From NCBI GenBank assembly GCA_023457715.1, contig JAEWKR010000187.1, forward strand, positions 1 to 64,000: a stretch of 64,000 bases of DNA, in the 5' to 3' direction. The position numbers and the translations under genes are program-made. Of the stretch, positions 55,443 through 64,000 are shown piece by piece (the stretch's first letter is position 1; each line of letters begins with the position of its first letter). The notes under the pieces are model-generated. The model saw only the letters and a list, made by a program, of their open reading frames with translations, was not told where the DNA came from and did not search any database. Origin of the DNA: Verrucomicrobiota bacterium. Its GTDB lineage: Bacteria; Verrucomicrobiota; Verrucomicrobiia; Opitutales; Opitutaceae.

Positions 55443-57368
55443 ATGGAAGCATTCCGAATCGCTCCGATCGATATCATCATCTTCATCGCGTTCATCGTCG
55501 CGGTCATCGGCCTCGGGCTGATCAAGAGCCGGGGCGAGGGCAAGGACAGCACGTCCTACTTCCTGGCGGGCCGCGGCCTCACGTGGTGGCTGATCGGCGT
55601 CTCGCTGATCGCCGCGAACATTTCGTCCGAGCAGTTCGTGGGCATGTCAGGATCCGCGGCCGACTACCTCGGCATGTCGATCGCCAGCTATGAGTGGATG
55701 GCGGCAATCACCCTCGTTGTCGTGGCCTTCGGTTTCGTGCCGTATTTCCTCCGCACGGGCATCTTCACCATGCCGCAGTTCCTGGAGCACCGGTACGGCG
55801 ACACCACCCGTGCGATCATGGCGTTCATGATGATGGTGCTGCTCGTGTTCGTCTCACTCACCGGCGTGATCTACGCGGGCGGGCTGACGATGAGCGAGCT
55901 GTTCGCCGGGCACCCGACGTTTGGGTTCGGGCTCGGCACCTGGTGCTGGATCATTGGCCTTCTCGCCGGGGTCTACATTGCGGCGGGCGGACTGAACGCA
56001 TCCGCCTGGGCCGACCTGATCCAGGGCATTGCGCTCGTCCTCGGCGGCGCGGTGATTGCCTATTTCGCGTTCGTGAAGCTCGGAGCCACCCCGATTGCTG
56101 AACTCACCGCCAGCAGCGCCGATCCGCGCCCCGTGGCCGACAACGCCAGCGGGTTGGCGAAACTGATCGCGTTGAATCACGACAAGCTGCGGATGGATCT
56201 CCCGCGCTGGGACAACAACATCCCGTGGACGGCGCTGATCGTCGGTCTCTGGATTCCCAACTTTTACTATTGGGGTCTGAACCAGTACATCACGCAGCGC
56301 GTCCTCGGCTCCGCCTCGCTGAAGGAAGGGCAGAAGGGCATTGTCTTCGCCGCGGGGATGAAGCTGATCATCCCGTTCGTCATCGTGGTTCCGGGCATCA
56401 TCGCCTTCAACCTGTACAGCAAGGATCTCGCCGCCACCGATGCGCGACTGTCGGCTCCGGCCTGGCAGGCGCTCGATCAGAATCTCGGCCGCGCCGACTC
56501 GAAGGAAGGTTTCCTGCTCGGCATCCAGTGGGCCCGCATGCATCCGGAGAAGGCCAGCGCCATCGACGCGCACAATGTCGCCGTGCTGCGCGCCAGCGGC
56601 GGCAAGGTGGATGACCTGAATGCCGAAAGTCTGACCGACGAGCAGCGCTTCGTCACCGTGCCGGGGCGGCTGGAGCGCACGGCCGGCGTGAAGGTTCACT
56701 CGCTCATCGGGTTCAAATACGACGCGTCGCTCAATCTCCTCATCAAGAACCTGCTCCCGCAGAATTCGGGCATGGTGGGCTTCGTGCTCGCGGCGCTGTT
56801 TGGCGCCATTGTGAGTTCGCTGGCGGCGGTGCTCAACGCGGCGTCCACCATCTTCTCGATGGACATTTACGCCCGGTACATGAACCGGAACGCCTCGCAG
56901 AAAGCACTGGTCGGGTCGGGGCGCATCGCGGTGGCGGTGTTCGCCGTCATCGGCTGCCTGCTGGCGCCGAACCTCGACAAGTTCGGGTCCATCTTCAAAT
57001 ACATCCAGCAGTTTCAGGGTTATGCCTCACCGGGCATCCTGGCGGTGTTTGTGTTCGGCATCCTCAATCGCCGGGGCCCGGGGCTTTGCGGCGTGGTCGG
57101 TCTGTTGCTCAACCCGGTGCTTTACTGGGCGATCGACGAGTTCACCGACATCGCGTTCCTGGACGCCATGGCGATCTGTTTCGTGAGCGTGATGGCGGTG
57201 ATGTGGCTCATTGCCCTGGTGAAACCCCTGCCCGCGCCGGTCGTTTTCCAGACCAAAACGACCGTCAAGCTGGAGACATCCTCCGGTGCAAAAGTCGCGG
57301 GCTGGATCGTGATCCTCCTCACGATCGTGCTGTACGTGATCTTCAGTCCGTTTGGCATCGCGGGCTGA
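55443..57368 (+). CDS. Sodium:solute (SSS-family) symporter, sugar-transporter-like
   Basis: A 641-residue sodium symporter of about 14 helices. SSS marks include SYFLAGRGLTWWLIGVSLIA near the N-terminus, ANISSEQFVGMSGSAADYLG and GAIVSSLAAVLNAASTIFSM (sodium-site region). Length and sequence resemble the SglT/glucose-galactose branch. A soluble insert of about 100 residues (around 320-420) interrupts the middle. It is followed 62 bp later by a peptide-type ABC permease on the same strand. Confidence 0.9.
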   Translation: MEAFRIAPIDIIIFIAFIVAVIGLGLIKSRGEGKDSTSYFLAGRGLTWWLIGVSLIAANISSEQFVGMSGSAADYLGMSIASYEWMAAITLVVVAFGFVPYFLRTGIFTMPQFLEHRYGDTTRAIMAFMMMVLLVFVSLTGVIYAGGLTMSELFAGHPTFGFGLGTWCWIIGLLAGVYIAAGGLNASAWADLIQGIALVLGGAVIAYFAFVKLGATPIAELTASSADPRPVADNASGLAKLIALNHDKLRMDLPRWDNNIPWTALIVGLWIPNFYYWGLNQYITQRVLGSASLKEGQKGIVFAAGMKLIIPFVIVVPGIIAFNLYSKDLAATDARLSAPAWQALDQNLGRADSKEGFLLGIQWARMHPEKASAIDAHNVAVLRASGGKVDDLNAESLTDEQRFVTVPGRLERTAGVKVHSLIGFKYDASLNLLIKNLLPQNSGMVGFVLAALFGAIVSSLAAVLNAASTIFSMDIYARYMNRNASQKALVGSGRIAVAVFAVIGCLLAPNLDKFGSIFKYIQQFQGYASPGILAVFVFGILNRRGPGLCGVVGLLLNPVLYWAIDEFTDIAFLDAMAICFVSVMAVMWLIALVKPLPAPVVFQTKTTVKLETSSGAKVAGWIVILLTIVLYVIFSPFGIAG

Positions 57369-57430
57369 CCGCGCTGCCTGCCCTGCGGTTTGCCGCTTGC
57401 ACGGGGCAGGGGCGACGGTTTTCTCGCCGC

Positions 57431-58555
57431 ATGCCCCCCGCGTCCGAGCTTCCCCGGCCACCCGCCGTCGTGGAACCGGGGTCGCTGTCGCAGTGGGCAC
57501 TGATCCGGCGCGGGTTTGCCCGCCACCGGCTCGCGGTCGCGTCGCTCTATCTGTTGGGCGTGCTCTATGCGCTCGCGATGGGCGCGGACTTCTTCGCGCC
57601 GTACCCACAGGGATGGCGCGACCTGGCGTATTCCTACTGCCCGCCCCAGCTGCCGCGCTTCTCGTGGTCGGACGGATTGTATGTGCCGGCCATGAAGCTG
57701 TCGGTCGACCCCCTGACCTATAAGCGCACCTACGTGGAGGACGCCGCCCACCGCATCCCTCTCGGGTTCCTGGTGCGCGGTGAACCGTGGCGCCTCTTCG
57801 GGCGGTTTACCGTCGACCGGCACTTCTTCGGGGTGAAGCGGGAGGGGAAGGACGCGCCGGGCACCTTTTACTTTCTCGGCGCCGACAAGTATGGACGCGA
57901 CCTGTTCAGCCGCCTCGTGTTTGGCGCACGCATCAGCCTCTCGGTCGGCTTGATCTCGATCGCGATCACGTTCGCGCTGGGCGTCTTCGTGGGCGCCGTT
58001 TCCGGATACGTGGGCGGCTGGATCGACACCCTGCTGCAACGCGTGATCGAGGTGGTGAATGCGTTCCCGCACATTCCATTGTGGCTGGCGTTTGGAGCGC
58101 TGCTGCCCGCGGACTGGTCGCCGGTGGTCACTTACTTTGCGATCACGCTGGTCCTGAGCCTGCTCAGCTGGACGGCGCTCGCGCGCGTGGTCCGCGGCAA
58201 GATCCTGGCGCTGCGCGAGGAGGATTATGCGGTGGCCGCGCGCCTGCTGGGGGCCAGTCACACGCGCGTGCTGTTTCGTCACCTTGTGCCGGGTTTTGTG
58301 AGCCACATCATTGTGGTGCTCACCCTGAGCGTGCCGGCGATGATCCTGGGTGAAACTTCGTTGTCGTTTCTCGGGTTGGGACTGAAAGCGCCGGTGGTCA
58401 GCTGGGGCGTGATGCTCCAGGATTGCCTCAGCCTCCAGACCGTGGCGAACCACCCCTGGCTCTTGATGCCCGTGTTCTTCGTCGCCGCGACTGTCCTGGC
58501 CTTCAATTTTGTCGGCGATGGACTCCGAGACGCGGCGGATCCGTACGAACGGTGA
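57431..58555 (+). CDS. Oligopeptide-type ABC transporter permease (OppC/YejE-like)
   Basis: A 374-residue permease from the ATG at 57431. One helix at about 38-58 is followed by a large periplasmic insert of about 100 residues (to GTFYFLGADKYGRDLFSRLV, the conserved OppC motif). Five helices with the EAA loop LREEDYAVAARLLGASHTRV come next. The insert is longer than in OppC. It is the first gene of an oppC-oppD-oppF-like set; the OppB-type partner permease and the binding protein are missing from the window. Confidence 0.87.
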   Translation: MPPASELPRPPAVVEPGSLSQWALIRRGFARHRLAVASLYLLGVLYALAMGADFFAPYPQGWRDLAYSYCPPQLPRFSWSDGLYVPAMKLSVDPLTYKRTYVEDAAHRIPLGFLVRGEPWRLFGRFTVDRHFFGVKREGKDAPGTFYFLGADKYGRDLFSRLVFGARISLSVGLISIAITFALGVFVGAVSGYVGGWIDTLLQRVIEVVNAFPHIPLWLAFGALLPADWSPVVTYFAITLVLSLLSWTALARVVRGKILALREEDYAVAARLLGASHTRVLFRHLVPGFVSHIIVVLTLSVPAMILGETSLSFLGLGLKAPVVSWGVMLQDCLSLQTVANHPWLLMPVFFVAATVLAFNFVGDGLRDAADPYER

Positions 58556-58575
58556 GGCCGCCAGGCGGTGTTATC

Positions 58576-58656
58576 CTTCTCTTTCTCTCGTTCGTTGAGT
58601 TCGACCGGTGCGATTTTCGGACGCGAAACCAGAAAAAGAGAACGATTAAGAGAAAG
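58576..58656. repeat. Weak TCTTTCTC/GAGAAAGA inverted words
   Basis: ccttctctttctctcgttcg at 58575-58594 and agaaaaagagaacgattaag at 58631-58650 (continuing agaaag) are imperfect complements with a 37-nt loop, between the permease and the first ATPase gene. Confidence 0.5.
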
Positions 58657-58730
58657 ACTCCCATCTCGCCGCCAGCGCTCCCACGGCGTTGACGCGCGTT
58701 CGCCCTGACGTTTCCATTCTGGACCCCCGC

Positions 58731-59633
58731 ATGCTCAGCGAACCCCGTGAGCCGTCCGTTTCCGCCGAACCGCCGCTGGTCGAGGTCCGAAACCTTCGCG
58801 TATCGTTTGCCACGCCGGCTGGACGGGTAGCGGCGGTCCAGAATGTCTCGTTCGCCATCGCGCGTGGAGAGACCCTGGCTTTGGTCGGCGAGTCCGGCAG
58901 CGGCAAATCGGTGACGGCGCTGAGCCTGTTGCGCCTGGTGCAGGCGCCGGGTTGCTCGATCACGGGCCGGATTCTGTTGCGGTCCCGTCGTTGGGGAGAC
59001 GTCGATCTGGGGCACCTGGATGAGGACTCGGGCCTACTGTACAACGTGCGCGGAGGCGTGATGAGCATGATCTTCCAGGAGCCGCTCAGCGCGCTTTCGC
59101 CCGTGCACACCATCGGGGCGCAGATCGACGAGGCGATTCGGCTCCATCAGGACGTCAGTGCGGCGGCCGCGCGCCGCCGCACGCTGGAAATGCTCGCCAA
59201 GGTCGGGATGACTCATGCGGCCGATCGCTACCGACAGTACCCGCACGAGCTGTCCGGCGGATTGCGCCAGCGGGCGGTGATCGCCATGGCCCTGGTGTGC
59301 CGGCCGGAGGTGCTGATCGCGGACGAACCGACTACGGCGCTCGATATGACGGTACAGGCCCAGATTCTGGGGCTGATCCGGTCGCTGCAGCGGGAGATCG
59401 GCTGCGCCGTCCTGCTGATCACGCACGATTTTGGCGTTGTGGCGCAGATGGCCGACCGCGTGGCGGTGATGCACGGAGGCGAAATCATCGAGCACGGCGA
59501 CGTAAGGTCGATTTTGCGTCATCCGCGCCAGGCGCATACCCGCGCCCTGCTGGCAGCGGTGCCGGGGCGGTCCCGGCGGCGGCACGGCGGCACCCTGGGC
59601 AGCGGATCCACTCCCGCCGTCGCCGCGCCATGA
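58731..59633 (+). CDS. Oligopeptide-type ABC transporter ATPase (OppD/DppD-like)
   Basis: A 300-residue ATPase from the ATG at 58731 (a TTG at 58689 is a weaker start). Walker [19 protein letters not shown]-loop [13 protein letters not shown], signature [15 protein letters not shown], Walker [12 protein letters not shown] and ITHDFGVV are complete. The C-terminal tail is shorter than in most OppD proteins and lacks a clear C-x-x-C-x..C iron-sulfur motif. The stop overlaps the next start (ATGA). Confidence 0.88.
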   Translation: MLSEPREPSVSAEPPLVEVRNLRVSFATPAGRVAAVQNVSFAIARGETLALVGESGSGKSVTALSLLRLVQAPGCSITGRILLRSRRWGDVDLGHLDEDSGLLYNVRGGVMSMIFQEPLSALSPVHTIGAQIDEAIRLHQDVSAAAARRRTLEMLAKVGMTHAADRYRQYPHELSGGLRQRAVIAMALVCRPEVLIADEPTTALDMTVQAQILGLIRSLQREIGCAVLLITHDFGVVAQMADRVAVMHGGEIIEHGDVRSILRHPRQAHTRALLAAVPGRSRRRHGGTLGSGSTPAVAAP

Positions 59634-60619
59634 TCCCAAAGGCAGCCCCGCTCGACGCCGCGCCGCTGCTCCAGGTCCGCGGGCTTACGAAAACGTTCTC
59701 GGCGCGGCGGAGCTGGAGCCCGTGGTGGAAACGAAAGGGTGGGCTGCAAGACGTCGGAGCGCTGGCGCTCTCCGCAACGCCTGAGCAAGTGGGATCCCGG
59801 GGGCCGGCCGCGACGAGGGCGGTTGACGGGGTGAGCTTCGATCTCCTCCCGGGCGAATCGTTCGGGCTCGTGGGCGAAAGCGGCTCCGGCAAGACGACGG
59901 CCGTGCGGTGCATCCTGCGGGCGATCCGACCGACGGCCGGTTCGGTGCGGTTCCGTCTCCCCGACCATCGGTCGGTCGACCTCGCCACGCTGCCGGAGCG
60001 GCAGCTGGCGTCCATCCGTCCGCACGTGCAGATGATCTTTCAGGATCCCTATTCCTCGCTGAACCCGCGGATGACGGTGGCGGACATCGTGGCGGAGCCG
60101 CTCCGGATTCACCGGCTGGCGCGCGGCTCCGAACTGGAGGATCGGGTGGTGGAGATGCTGCGGCGGGTCGGACTGCAGGCCGATCATCGGCTGCGGTATC
60201 CTCATGCCTTTAGCGGTGGGCAGCGACAACGCATCGGCATCGCGCGCGCGTTGATCATGCGACCCTCGCTCGTCGTATGCGATGAAGCCACCTCTGCGTT
60301 GGACGTGACCGTGCAGGCGCAGGTGCTGGAGCTTTTGCTGGAACTACAGCGGGAGTTCGCGCTGACGTATCTGTTCGTCGCGCACAACCTGGAGGTGGTG
60401 CATGACTTCTGCCACCGCGTCGCCGTGATGCGACGGGGGCGGATCGTGGAGGAAGCGCCTACGGAGGAAATCTTTGCCGCGCCGAAGCACCCGTATACGC
60501 GACTTCTTTTGTCGGCCGCGCCTTCGCTGGATCCGGACGTGCCGATGAACTTCGGCGTCGGCGAGGAGCTGGCGCGACTGGAGGGGGCGGAAGGCGCCGA
60601 AGGGACCAGAGGGACCTAA
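59630..60619 (+). CDS. Oligopeptide-type ABC transporter ATPase (OppF/DppF-like)
   Basis: A 329-residue ATPase. Walker A GESGSGKTTAVRCILRA, Q-loop MIFQDPYSSLNPRM, signature FSGGQRQRIGIARAL and Walker B LVVCDEATSALD are present; the H-loop reads VAHNLEVV. An insert of about 40 residues (SWSPWWKRKGGLQDVGALAL and on) precedes Walker A, as in some OppF proteins. The last residues, EGAEGAEGTRGT, are encoded by the start of an AGGGACC-word repeat, so the repeat has become part of the coding end. Confidence 0.88.
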   Translation: MIPKAAPLDAAPLLQVRGLTKTFSARRSWSPWWKRKGGLQDVGALALSATPEQVGSRGPAATRAVDGVSFDLLPGESFGLVGESGSGKTTAVRCILRAIRPTAGSVRFRLPDHRSVDLATLPERQLASIRPHVQMIFQDPYSSLNPRMTVADIVAEPLRIHRLARGSELEDRVVEMLRRVGLQADHRLRYPHAFSGGQRQRIGIARALIMRPSLVVCDEATSALDVTVQAQVLELLLELQREFALTYLFVAHNLEVVHDFCHRVAVMRRGRIVEEAPTEEIFAAPKHPYTRLLLSAAPSLDPDVPMNFGVGEELARLEGAEGAEGTRGT

Positions 60620-60798
60620 GGGACGGAAGGGACGCTCGCGTACCACGTTTCGTGTCGGAGCACATTTATGTGTGATGAAAGCCTCGTGAGGAGTGATGAG
60701 CCGCACAACGCAAGCGAACCTGGTCCTTCGCACGCGTCCCTTTTGTCCTTTAGGTCCCTTACGTCCTTTAGGTCCCTTATTCCCCTCCTTCCCCCCCG
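60600..60798. repeat. AGGGACC-word inverted repeat
   Basis: The left arm 60600-60634 (aagggaccagagggacctaa and on) begins inside the oppF-like gene. The right arm 60736-60798 (gtcccttttgtcctttaggt and on) precedes the Dabb gene. The spacer of about 100 nt shows no gene. Confidence 0.8.
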
Positions 60799-60845
60799 CC
60801 CACTTTCGAGTTGAGCCACGTCTGCCGGCGACGCAAAAACCCAGC

Positions 60846-61145
60846 ATGCTCGTCCACTCCGTCCTCTTCTGGCTGAAGCCCGACCTCACCCCCGCCCAGC
60901 GCGACGAATTTGTCCGCGGGGTGGAATCGCTGCGCGGCATCAAGGCTGTGAGCTCCGTGTACATCGGCAAACCGGCTGCCACCGAGAAGCGTCCCGTCAT
61001 CGACGACTCGTACTCGTACGCGCTCACGGTCCTGTTCAAGGACGTTGCCGCGCACGATGCCTATCAGGTTGATCCAGTGCACCTCGCCTTTGTGAACAAC
61101 TGCAAGCCGTTCTGGACCCGGGTGCAGATTTACGATGCGGAGTAG
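60846..61145 (+). CDS. Dabb (stress-responsive A/B barrel) domain protein
   Basis: A 99-residue protein covering a single dimeric alpha-beta barrel domain (MLVHSVLFWLKPDLTPAQRD; YSYALTVLFKDVAAHDAYQV; HLAFVNNCKPFW). Family members are small soluble homodimers, several of unknown substrate. It is a single gene between two repeats. Confidence 0.82.
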   Translation: MLVHSVLFWLKPDLTPAQRDEFVRGVESLRGIKAVSSVYIGKPAATEKRPVIDDSYSYALTVLFKDVAAHDAYQVDPVHLAFVNNCKPFWTRVQIYDAE

Positions 61146-61222
61146 AAGGGAGTGGGGGAACGAGGGAGTGAGGGATTGAGGGAGTGAGTGGGCGTGCGCC
61201 CTCAATCCCCCAATCCCTCAGT
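61146..61222. repeat. GAGGGAGT-word inverted repeat between convergent genes
   Basis: The purine arm 61146-61190 (aagggagtgggggaacgagg and on) and pyrimidine arm 61199-61222 (ccctcaatcccccaatccct and on) have a short gtgcg loop. The right arm contains the rmuC stop codon. Confidence 0.8.
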
Positions 61223-62561
61223 TCCGCTTCACCACGTCCCGGGCGGCGGTGTCAACGGTGCCGGGGGTGGTGAGTTCCTTGGCGCCTTTGGCGCCGAGCT
61301 CGGCGAGTTTGCGCGCGCCGGGGAGCAGCATGCCTTCGAAGGACCCGACGGCGTTGTTGTAGCCCTTCATGGCGGCGTCGAGGCTGCGTCCGATCTTGTC
61401 GAGGTTGTCGGCGAAATTGGACACGCGGTCGTACAAGGTGCGTCCCAGGGCGCTGATCTCATCGGCGTTGCGGGAGACCGCCTCCTGGCGCCAGCCATAG
61501 GCGGCGGCTTTCAACAGGGCGATCAACGTCGTGGGGGTCGCGAGGAGGACCCGTTTGCCGAGAGCCCGGTCGAGCAGGGTGTTGTCGACCTGCAGCGCCG
61601 TGCTGAGAAAATGGTCGCCGGGAAGGAAGAGCACGACGAACTCCGGCGCGGGTTGGAACTGCTCCCAATAGTTCTTGGCGCCGAGCGAGTCGATGTGACC
61701 ACGGACTTTCTGCGTGTGCTCGAGCAGACGGGATGCGCGGGTCGGTTCGTCGGTCGCATCGTTCGCGGCGCGGAACGATTCCAGCGGCGCCTTGGCATCA
61801 ACCACGATGCGCTGTCCGCCTGGGAGACGGACGACGAGGTCCGCGCGCAGATGAGCGGAGGTCTCCTGCTCGGAGAAATCGCAGAAGGAGGTCATGTCGG
61901 CCATCTCCACGACGCGCCGCAGCTGTAGTTCTCCCCAACTGCCGGCGTAGGTGGTGGAACGCAGCGCGCTGGAAAGCCTCGAGGCTTCGTTCTGCAGTTG
62001 CAGCTGCGCCACACTCAGCGCCTTCAGTTGTTCGCCGAGGGCGCCGTAGGCGCCGGCGCGGGCCTTCTCGATTTCCCCAATCTTGTGGTCGACCTTGTCG
62101 AGGGACTCGCGGATGGGTTTCACCAGTGCCTCGACGGCCTGCTTGCGCTGCTCGAGGTCGCCGGCCGATTGCTGCTGGAGTTGGGCGAACGCCTGCTTCG
62201 CCTGTTCCAGGAAGTCCGCGCGATTGGTGCGAAGCGCGTCGGCTGAAAGTGCCTTGAACTCGTTTGTCAGCCGCTCGTGCGCCGCTCGTTCCGCTTCGAG
62301 CTGGGTGGACAGCTGGGCGTTCGCACCGGTCAGTTTGGTCACGTCGGCGCGAACCGTCACGAGTTCCCCGGTCAGGCGGGCGACATCGGCCTCACGGTTC
62401 CGCAAACGCTCCTTCAGCGCACCCTCACCCGTGCGCAGGTAGAGCCACATCGCCACGCCGCCGACGACGGCGGCGAGCAGGATGAACAGGGTGATATCCA
62501 CGAGGGCGATCAAAAGACCGCCGCCCCCGTTCAGCAACCCTGTCGCGTTCCGCCGGGGCAA
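61218..62561 (-). CDS. rmuC: RmuC family DNA recombination protein
   Basis: A 447-residue protein thought to limit rearrangements at inverted repeats, with a PD-(D/E)XK-related nuclease core. An N-terminal membrane helix (LVDITLFILLAAVVGGVAMW) is followed by a coiled coil at about 45-190 and the RmuC domain (WGELQLRRVVEMADMTSFCD, QRIVVDAKAPLESFRAANDA, VVLFLPGDHFLSTALQVD). The start shown is a TTG at 62561; GTG at 62501 is a good alternative, just before the membrane helix. The family's proposed role at inverted repeats is notable in this repeat-rich chromosome. Confidence 0.88.
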   Translation of the reverse strand: MPRRNATGLLNGGGGLLIALVDITLFILLAAVVGGVAMWLYLRTGEGALKERLRNREADVARLTGELVTVRADVTKLTGANAQLSTQLEAERAAHERLTNEFKALSADALRTNRADFLEQAKQAFAQLQQQSAGDLEQRKQAVEALVKPIRESLDKVDHKIGEIEKARAGAYGALGEQLKALSVAQLQLQNEASRLSSALRSTTYAGSWGELQLRRVVEMADMTSFCDFSEQETSAHLRADLVVRLPGGQRIVVDAKAPLESFRAANDATDEPTRASRLLEHTQKVRGHIDSLGAKNYWEQFQPAPEFVVLFLPGDHFLSTALQVDNTLLDRALGKRVLLATPTTLIALLKAAAYGWRQEAVSRNADEISALGRTLYDRVSNFADNLDKIGRSLDAAMKGYNNAVGSFEGMLLPGARKLAELGAKGAKELTTPGTVDTAARDVVKRN

Positions 62562-62603
62562 AATGTTGCCGCGCGACGCGTTAGAACGGCGTTTCGGCCG
62601 TCA

Positions 62604-62855
62604 ACGAACATCGAACATCGAACATCGAACCTAAATACCGATTTTGCCACAGAGGTCACAGAGGCGCAATCAGAGCCGAGCCGGAGGCGGGCGCTGCGAC
62701 TGTCTTGGGCGTTACGCGATGAACAGGTTTGTCCAAGGACCGAGCCTCCGTGTCCTCTGTGTCGGAGCTCTGTGCTCTCTGTGGCTACTTCGGAATCCGG
62801 GTACGGTTTTGAGTTTTGGGTTTTGAGTTTTGGGTTTTGGGTTTCAGCTCGTGGT
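62604..62855. repeat. Compound repeat: GAACATC, CACAGAGG and TTTTGGG words
   Basis: In order: four GAACATC heptamers (62604-62630); a cacagagg arm (62646-62664); an 80-nt spacer; the opposing arm of ctctgtg words within the 59-bp dispersed repeat 62744-62802; and a gttttgagttttgggttttg run (62805-62853). It fills the 307-bp gap between rmuC and the response regulator. The short open frames inside are not convincing genes. Confidence 0.8.
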
Positions 62856-62868
62856 CCCTGGTCCCGCC

Positions 62869-63522
62869 TCAGATCAGCCCCAGCTCACGGGCTTTCAGGG
62901 CGGCTTGGGTGCGGTCGAGGGCACCGAGTTTTCCAAGCACGTTGGTCATGTGGTTCTTCACCGTGCCCTCGGCAATGCGCAGGCGGCCGCCGATTTCCTT
63001 GTTGCTGCAACCGGAAGCGAGCAGCCGCAGGACTTCCAGCTCGCGATCCGACAGCGGGTCGATGAGCGGCTGAACGACGGGCGCGGCGGGCGCCCCCCCG
63101 CGCTGCCATTCCGCCATCATCCGCGCGGCGACACTGGGCTCGAGCACCGACGTCCCGCGGGCCGCGGCGCGCACGGAGTCACAGAGTTTGTCCGCCGAGC
63201 ATGCCTTGAGCAGGTAGCCGATCGCCCCGGCGCGCAGCGCGGAAAACACCTCCTGGTCCTCATCGAAGGTGGTCAGGACGATGACCCGCGACGACGGCGA
63301 CTTGTCCAGGAGCCCCGAGGTCGCCTCCACCCCGCCCATCACCGGCATGCGCAGGTCCATCAGCACGACGTCCGGCAGGAGCTTCCCAGCGCAGGCAATG
63401 GCGCGCTCCCCATTCTCCGCCTCCCCGACGATCTCGAAATCGGGCTGCAACCCGAGCAGCGTGCGCAGCGCCTCCCGAAAGAGGGACTGGTCGTCGACAA
63501 GGAGGATGCGGATGCGGGACAC
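62869..63522 (-). CDS. NarL/FixJ-type response regulator
   Basis: A 217-residue regulator with an N-terminal receiver (RILLVDDQSLFREALRTLLG, phospho-acceptor Asp in VVLMDLRMP, conserved Lys in GYLLKACSA) and a C-terminal LuxR-type helix-turn-helix (LSDRELEVLRLLASGCSNKE, then GTVKNHMTNVLGKL). It starts at GTG, with a GGGTTTT-word repeat ending one base upstream, so its leader is the repeat itself. It pairs with the sensor kinase gene upstream. Confidence 0.92.
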   Translation of the reverse strand: MSRIRILLVDDQSLFREALRTLLGLQPDFEIVGEAENGERAIACAGKLLPDVVLMDLRMPVMGGVEATSGLLDKSPSSRVIVLTTFDEDQEVFSALRAGAIGYLLKACSADKLCDSVRAAARGTSVLEPSVAARMMAEWQRGGAPAAPVVQPLIDPLSDRELEVLRLLASGCSNKEIGGRLRIAEGTVKNHMTNVLGKLGALDRTQAALKARELGLI

Positions 63523-63579
63523 GGTTTGGGTTTTGGGTTTTGAGTTTTGAGTTTTGGGTTTTGGGTTGGGTTTTGGGGG
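63523..63579. repeat. GGGTTTT-word tandem repeat between sensor and regulator genes
   Basis: Seven to eight imperfect heptamers (gggttttgggttttgagttt and on). It is a single arm that fills the gap between the kinase stop and the response-regulator GTG and is transcribed as part of their operon. Same word as 62805-62853, so the regulator gene has this word at both ends, in the same orientation. Confidence 0.85.
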
Positions 63580-63604
63580 CGTTTTTGTCGCTGCTGGGCG
63601 CAGG

Positions 63605-64000
63605 CTATCCGGGCACCTCGACTTTGACGGCGAAGCCGCCTTCGGGCCGGTGGGCGGAGGAAACGCGGCCGCCGAGGACTTCGATGCGTTCGCGCATGCC
63701 TTGCAAGCCGAAGCCCGGTGCGGCCGTCGAACTCGTTTCCCCGGACCCGCGGCCGGTATCCGTCACCTCGAGCACGAACTGATGCGGCTGACTGAAATCC
63801 AGCCGCAGCGTGGCCGTACTTCCCGTCGCGTGCTTGCGAATGTTCGTCAGCGCCTCCTGGGCGGCGCGGAAAATGGCATGCTCCACGGCAGGCGGCATGG
63901 GACGCAGAGCCCCCTCCACCCGCACGTCCACCGGGAGTGCCGCCTCGCAGACCAGGGCGCGCAACGCCTCAGGCAGCGGCGGCCGCGGCAGCTCGGCCCG
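63605..64000 (-). CDS. Sensor histidine kinase, C-terminal part (cut by window edge)
   Basis: The reading frame is open to the last base of the window, so the N-terminus lies outside. The visible 131 residues are a HATPase of the NarX/DesK (HisKA_3) group: N-box AAQEALTNIRKHA, G1 box DTGRGSG and G2 GFGLQGMRERIEVLGG. It should phosphorylate the response regulator encoded 82 bp downstream. The signal is unknown. Confidence 0.88.
   Translation of the reverse strand, partial: RAELPRPPLPEALRALVCEAALPVDVRVEGALRPMPPAVEHAIFRAAQEALTNIRKHATGSTATLRLDFSQPHQFVLEVTDTGRGSGETSSTAAPGFGLQGMRERIEVLGGRVSSAHRPEGGFAVKVEVPG

Overview
The window is G+C-rich bacterial DNA with tightly packed genes. The gene content suggests a verrucomicrobial chromosome, most likely close to Opitutaceae: a PIN-PhoH ATPase, a DUF2339/DUF3999 pair, a NirA/CysJ/DmsBC-type/NasA nitrate cluster, a GxxExxY nuclease, and start codons that mostly lack a Shine-Dalgarno sequence. 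This placement is inferred from gene families; there is no rRNA here to test it. About 45 protein genes and one tRNA-Gln(UUG) are visible. There is no transposase, phage gene or CRISPR array.

Layout. 1-12 kb: topoisomerase IV subunits B and A, separated by an S41 protease lipoprotein, a secreted gingipain-like protein and a one-module NRPS (C-A-T-TE). 12-18.7 kb: DUF3999 and DUF2339 membrane proteins, a coiled-coil membrane protein and a small unknown protein. 18.7-27.2 kb: assimilatory sulfate reduction, with cysI-cbiX-cobA leftward and cysH-cysD-cysN plus an Rrf2 regulator rightward. 27.3-46.8 kb: an 18-kb block of leftward genes for nitrate uptake and assimilation (NrtA-like proteins, NrtBCD-type ABC transporter, porin, NarK-type transporter, PP2C/kinase fusion, NirA, CysJ-like flavoprotein, DmsBC-type fusion, NasA), with a divergent LysR regulator at its head. 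46.9-55 kb: cysE, phoH, pduO-def, a degenerate sulfatase, tRNA-Gln and a Rid/chorismatase-like protein. 55.4-64 kb: an SSS symporter, a partial oligopeptide ABC transporter, a Dabb protein, RmuC and a NarL-type two-component pair cut by the right edge.

Working together: the cys genes take sulfate through APS, PAPS, sulfite and sulfide towards cysteine (CysE supplies O-acetylserine), while CobA and CbiX make siroheme for both CysI and NirA. The nitrate block imports nitrate and reduces it to nitrite and then ammonium.

The most striking non-gene signal is in the intergenic DNA. About twenty gaps hold short words of 6-9 bp (often 7) repeated imperfectly in tandem, usually as two inverted arms around a short spacer. 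Each gap tends to use its own word. One such inverted pair (9-bp word, two 31-bp arms, 28/31 identical) brackets a lone GxxExxY PD-(D/E)XK nuclease gene lying antisense inside the nrt ABC operon. This looks like a small insertion and may be the key to how the repeats spread. Separate REP-like hairpins are inserted in frame into the linkers of two proteins.
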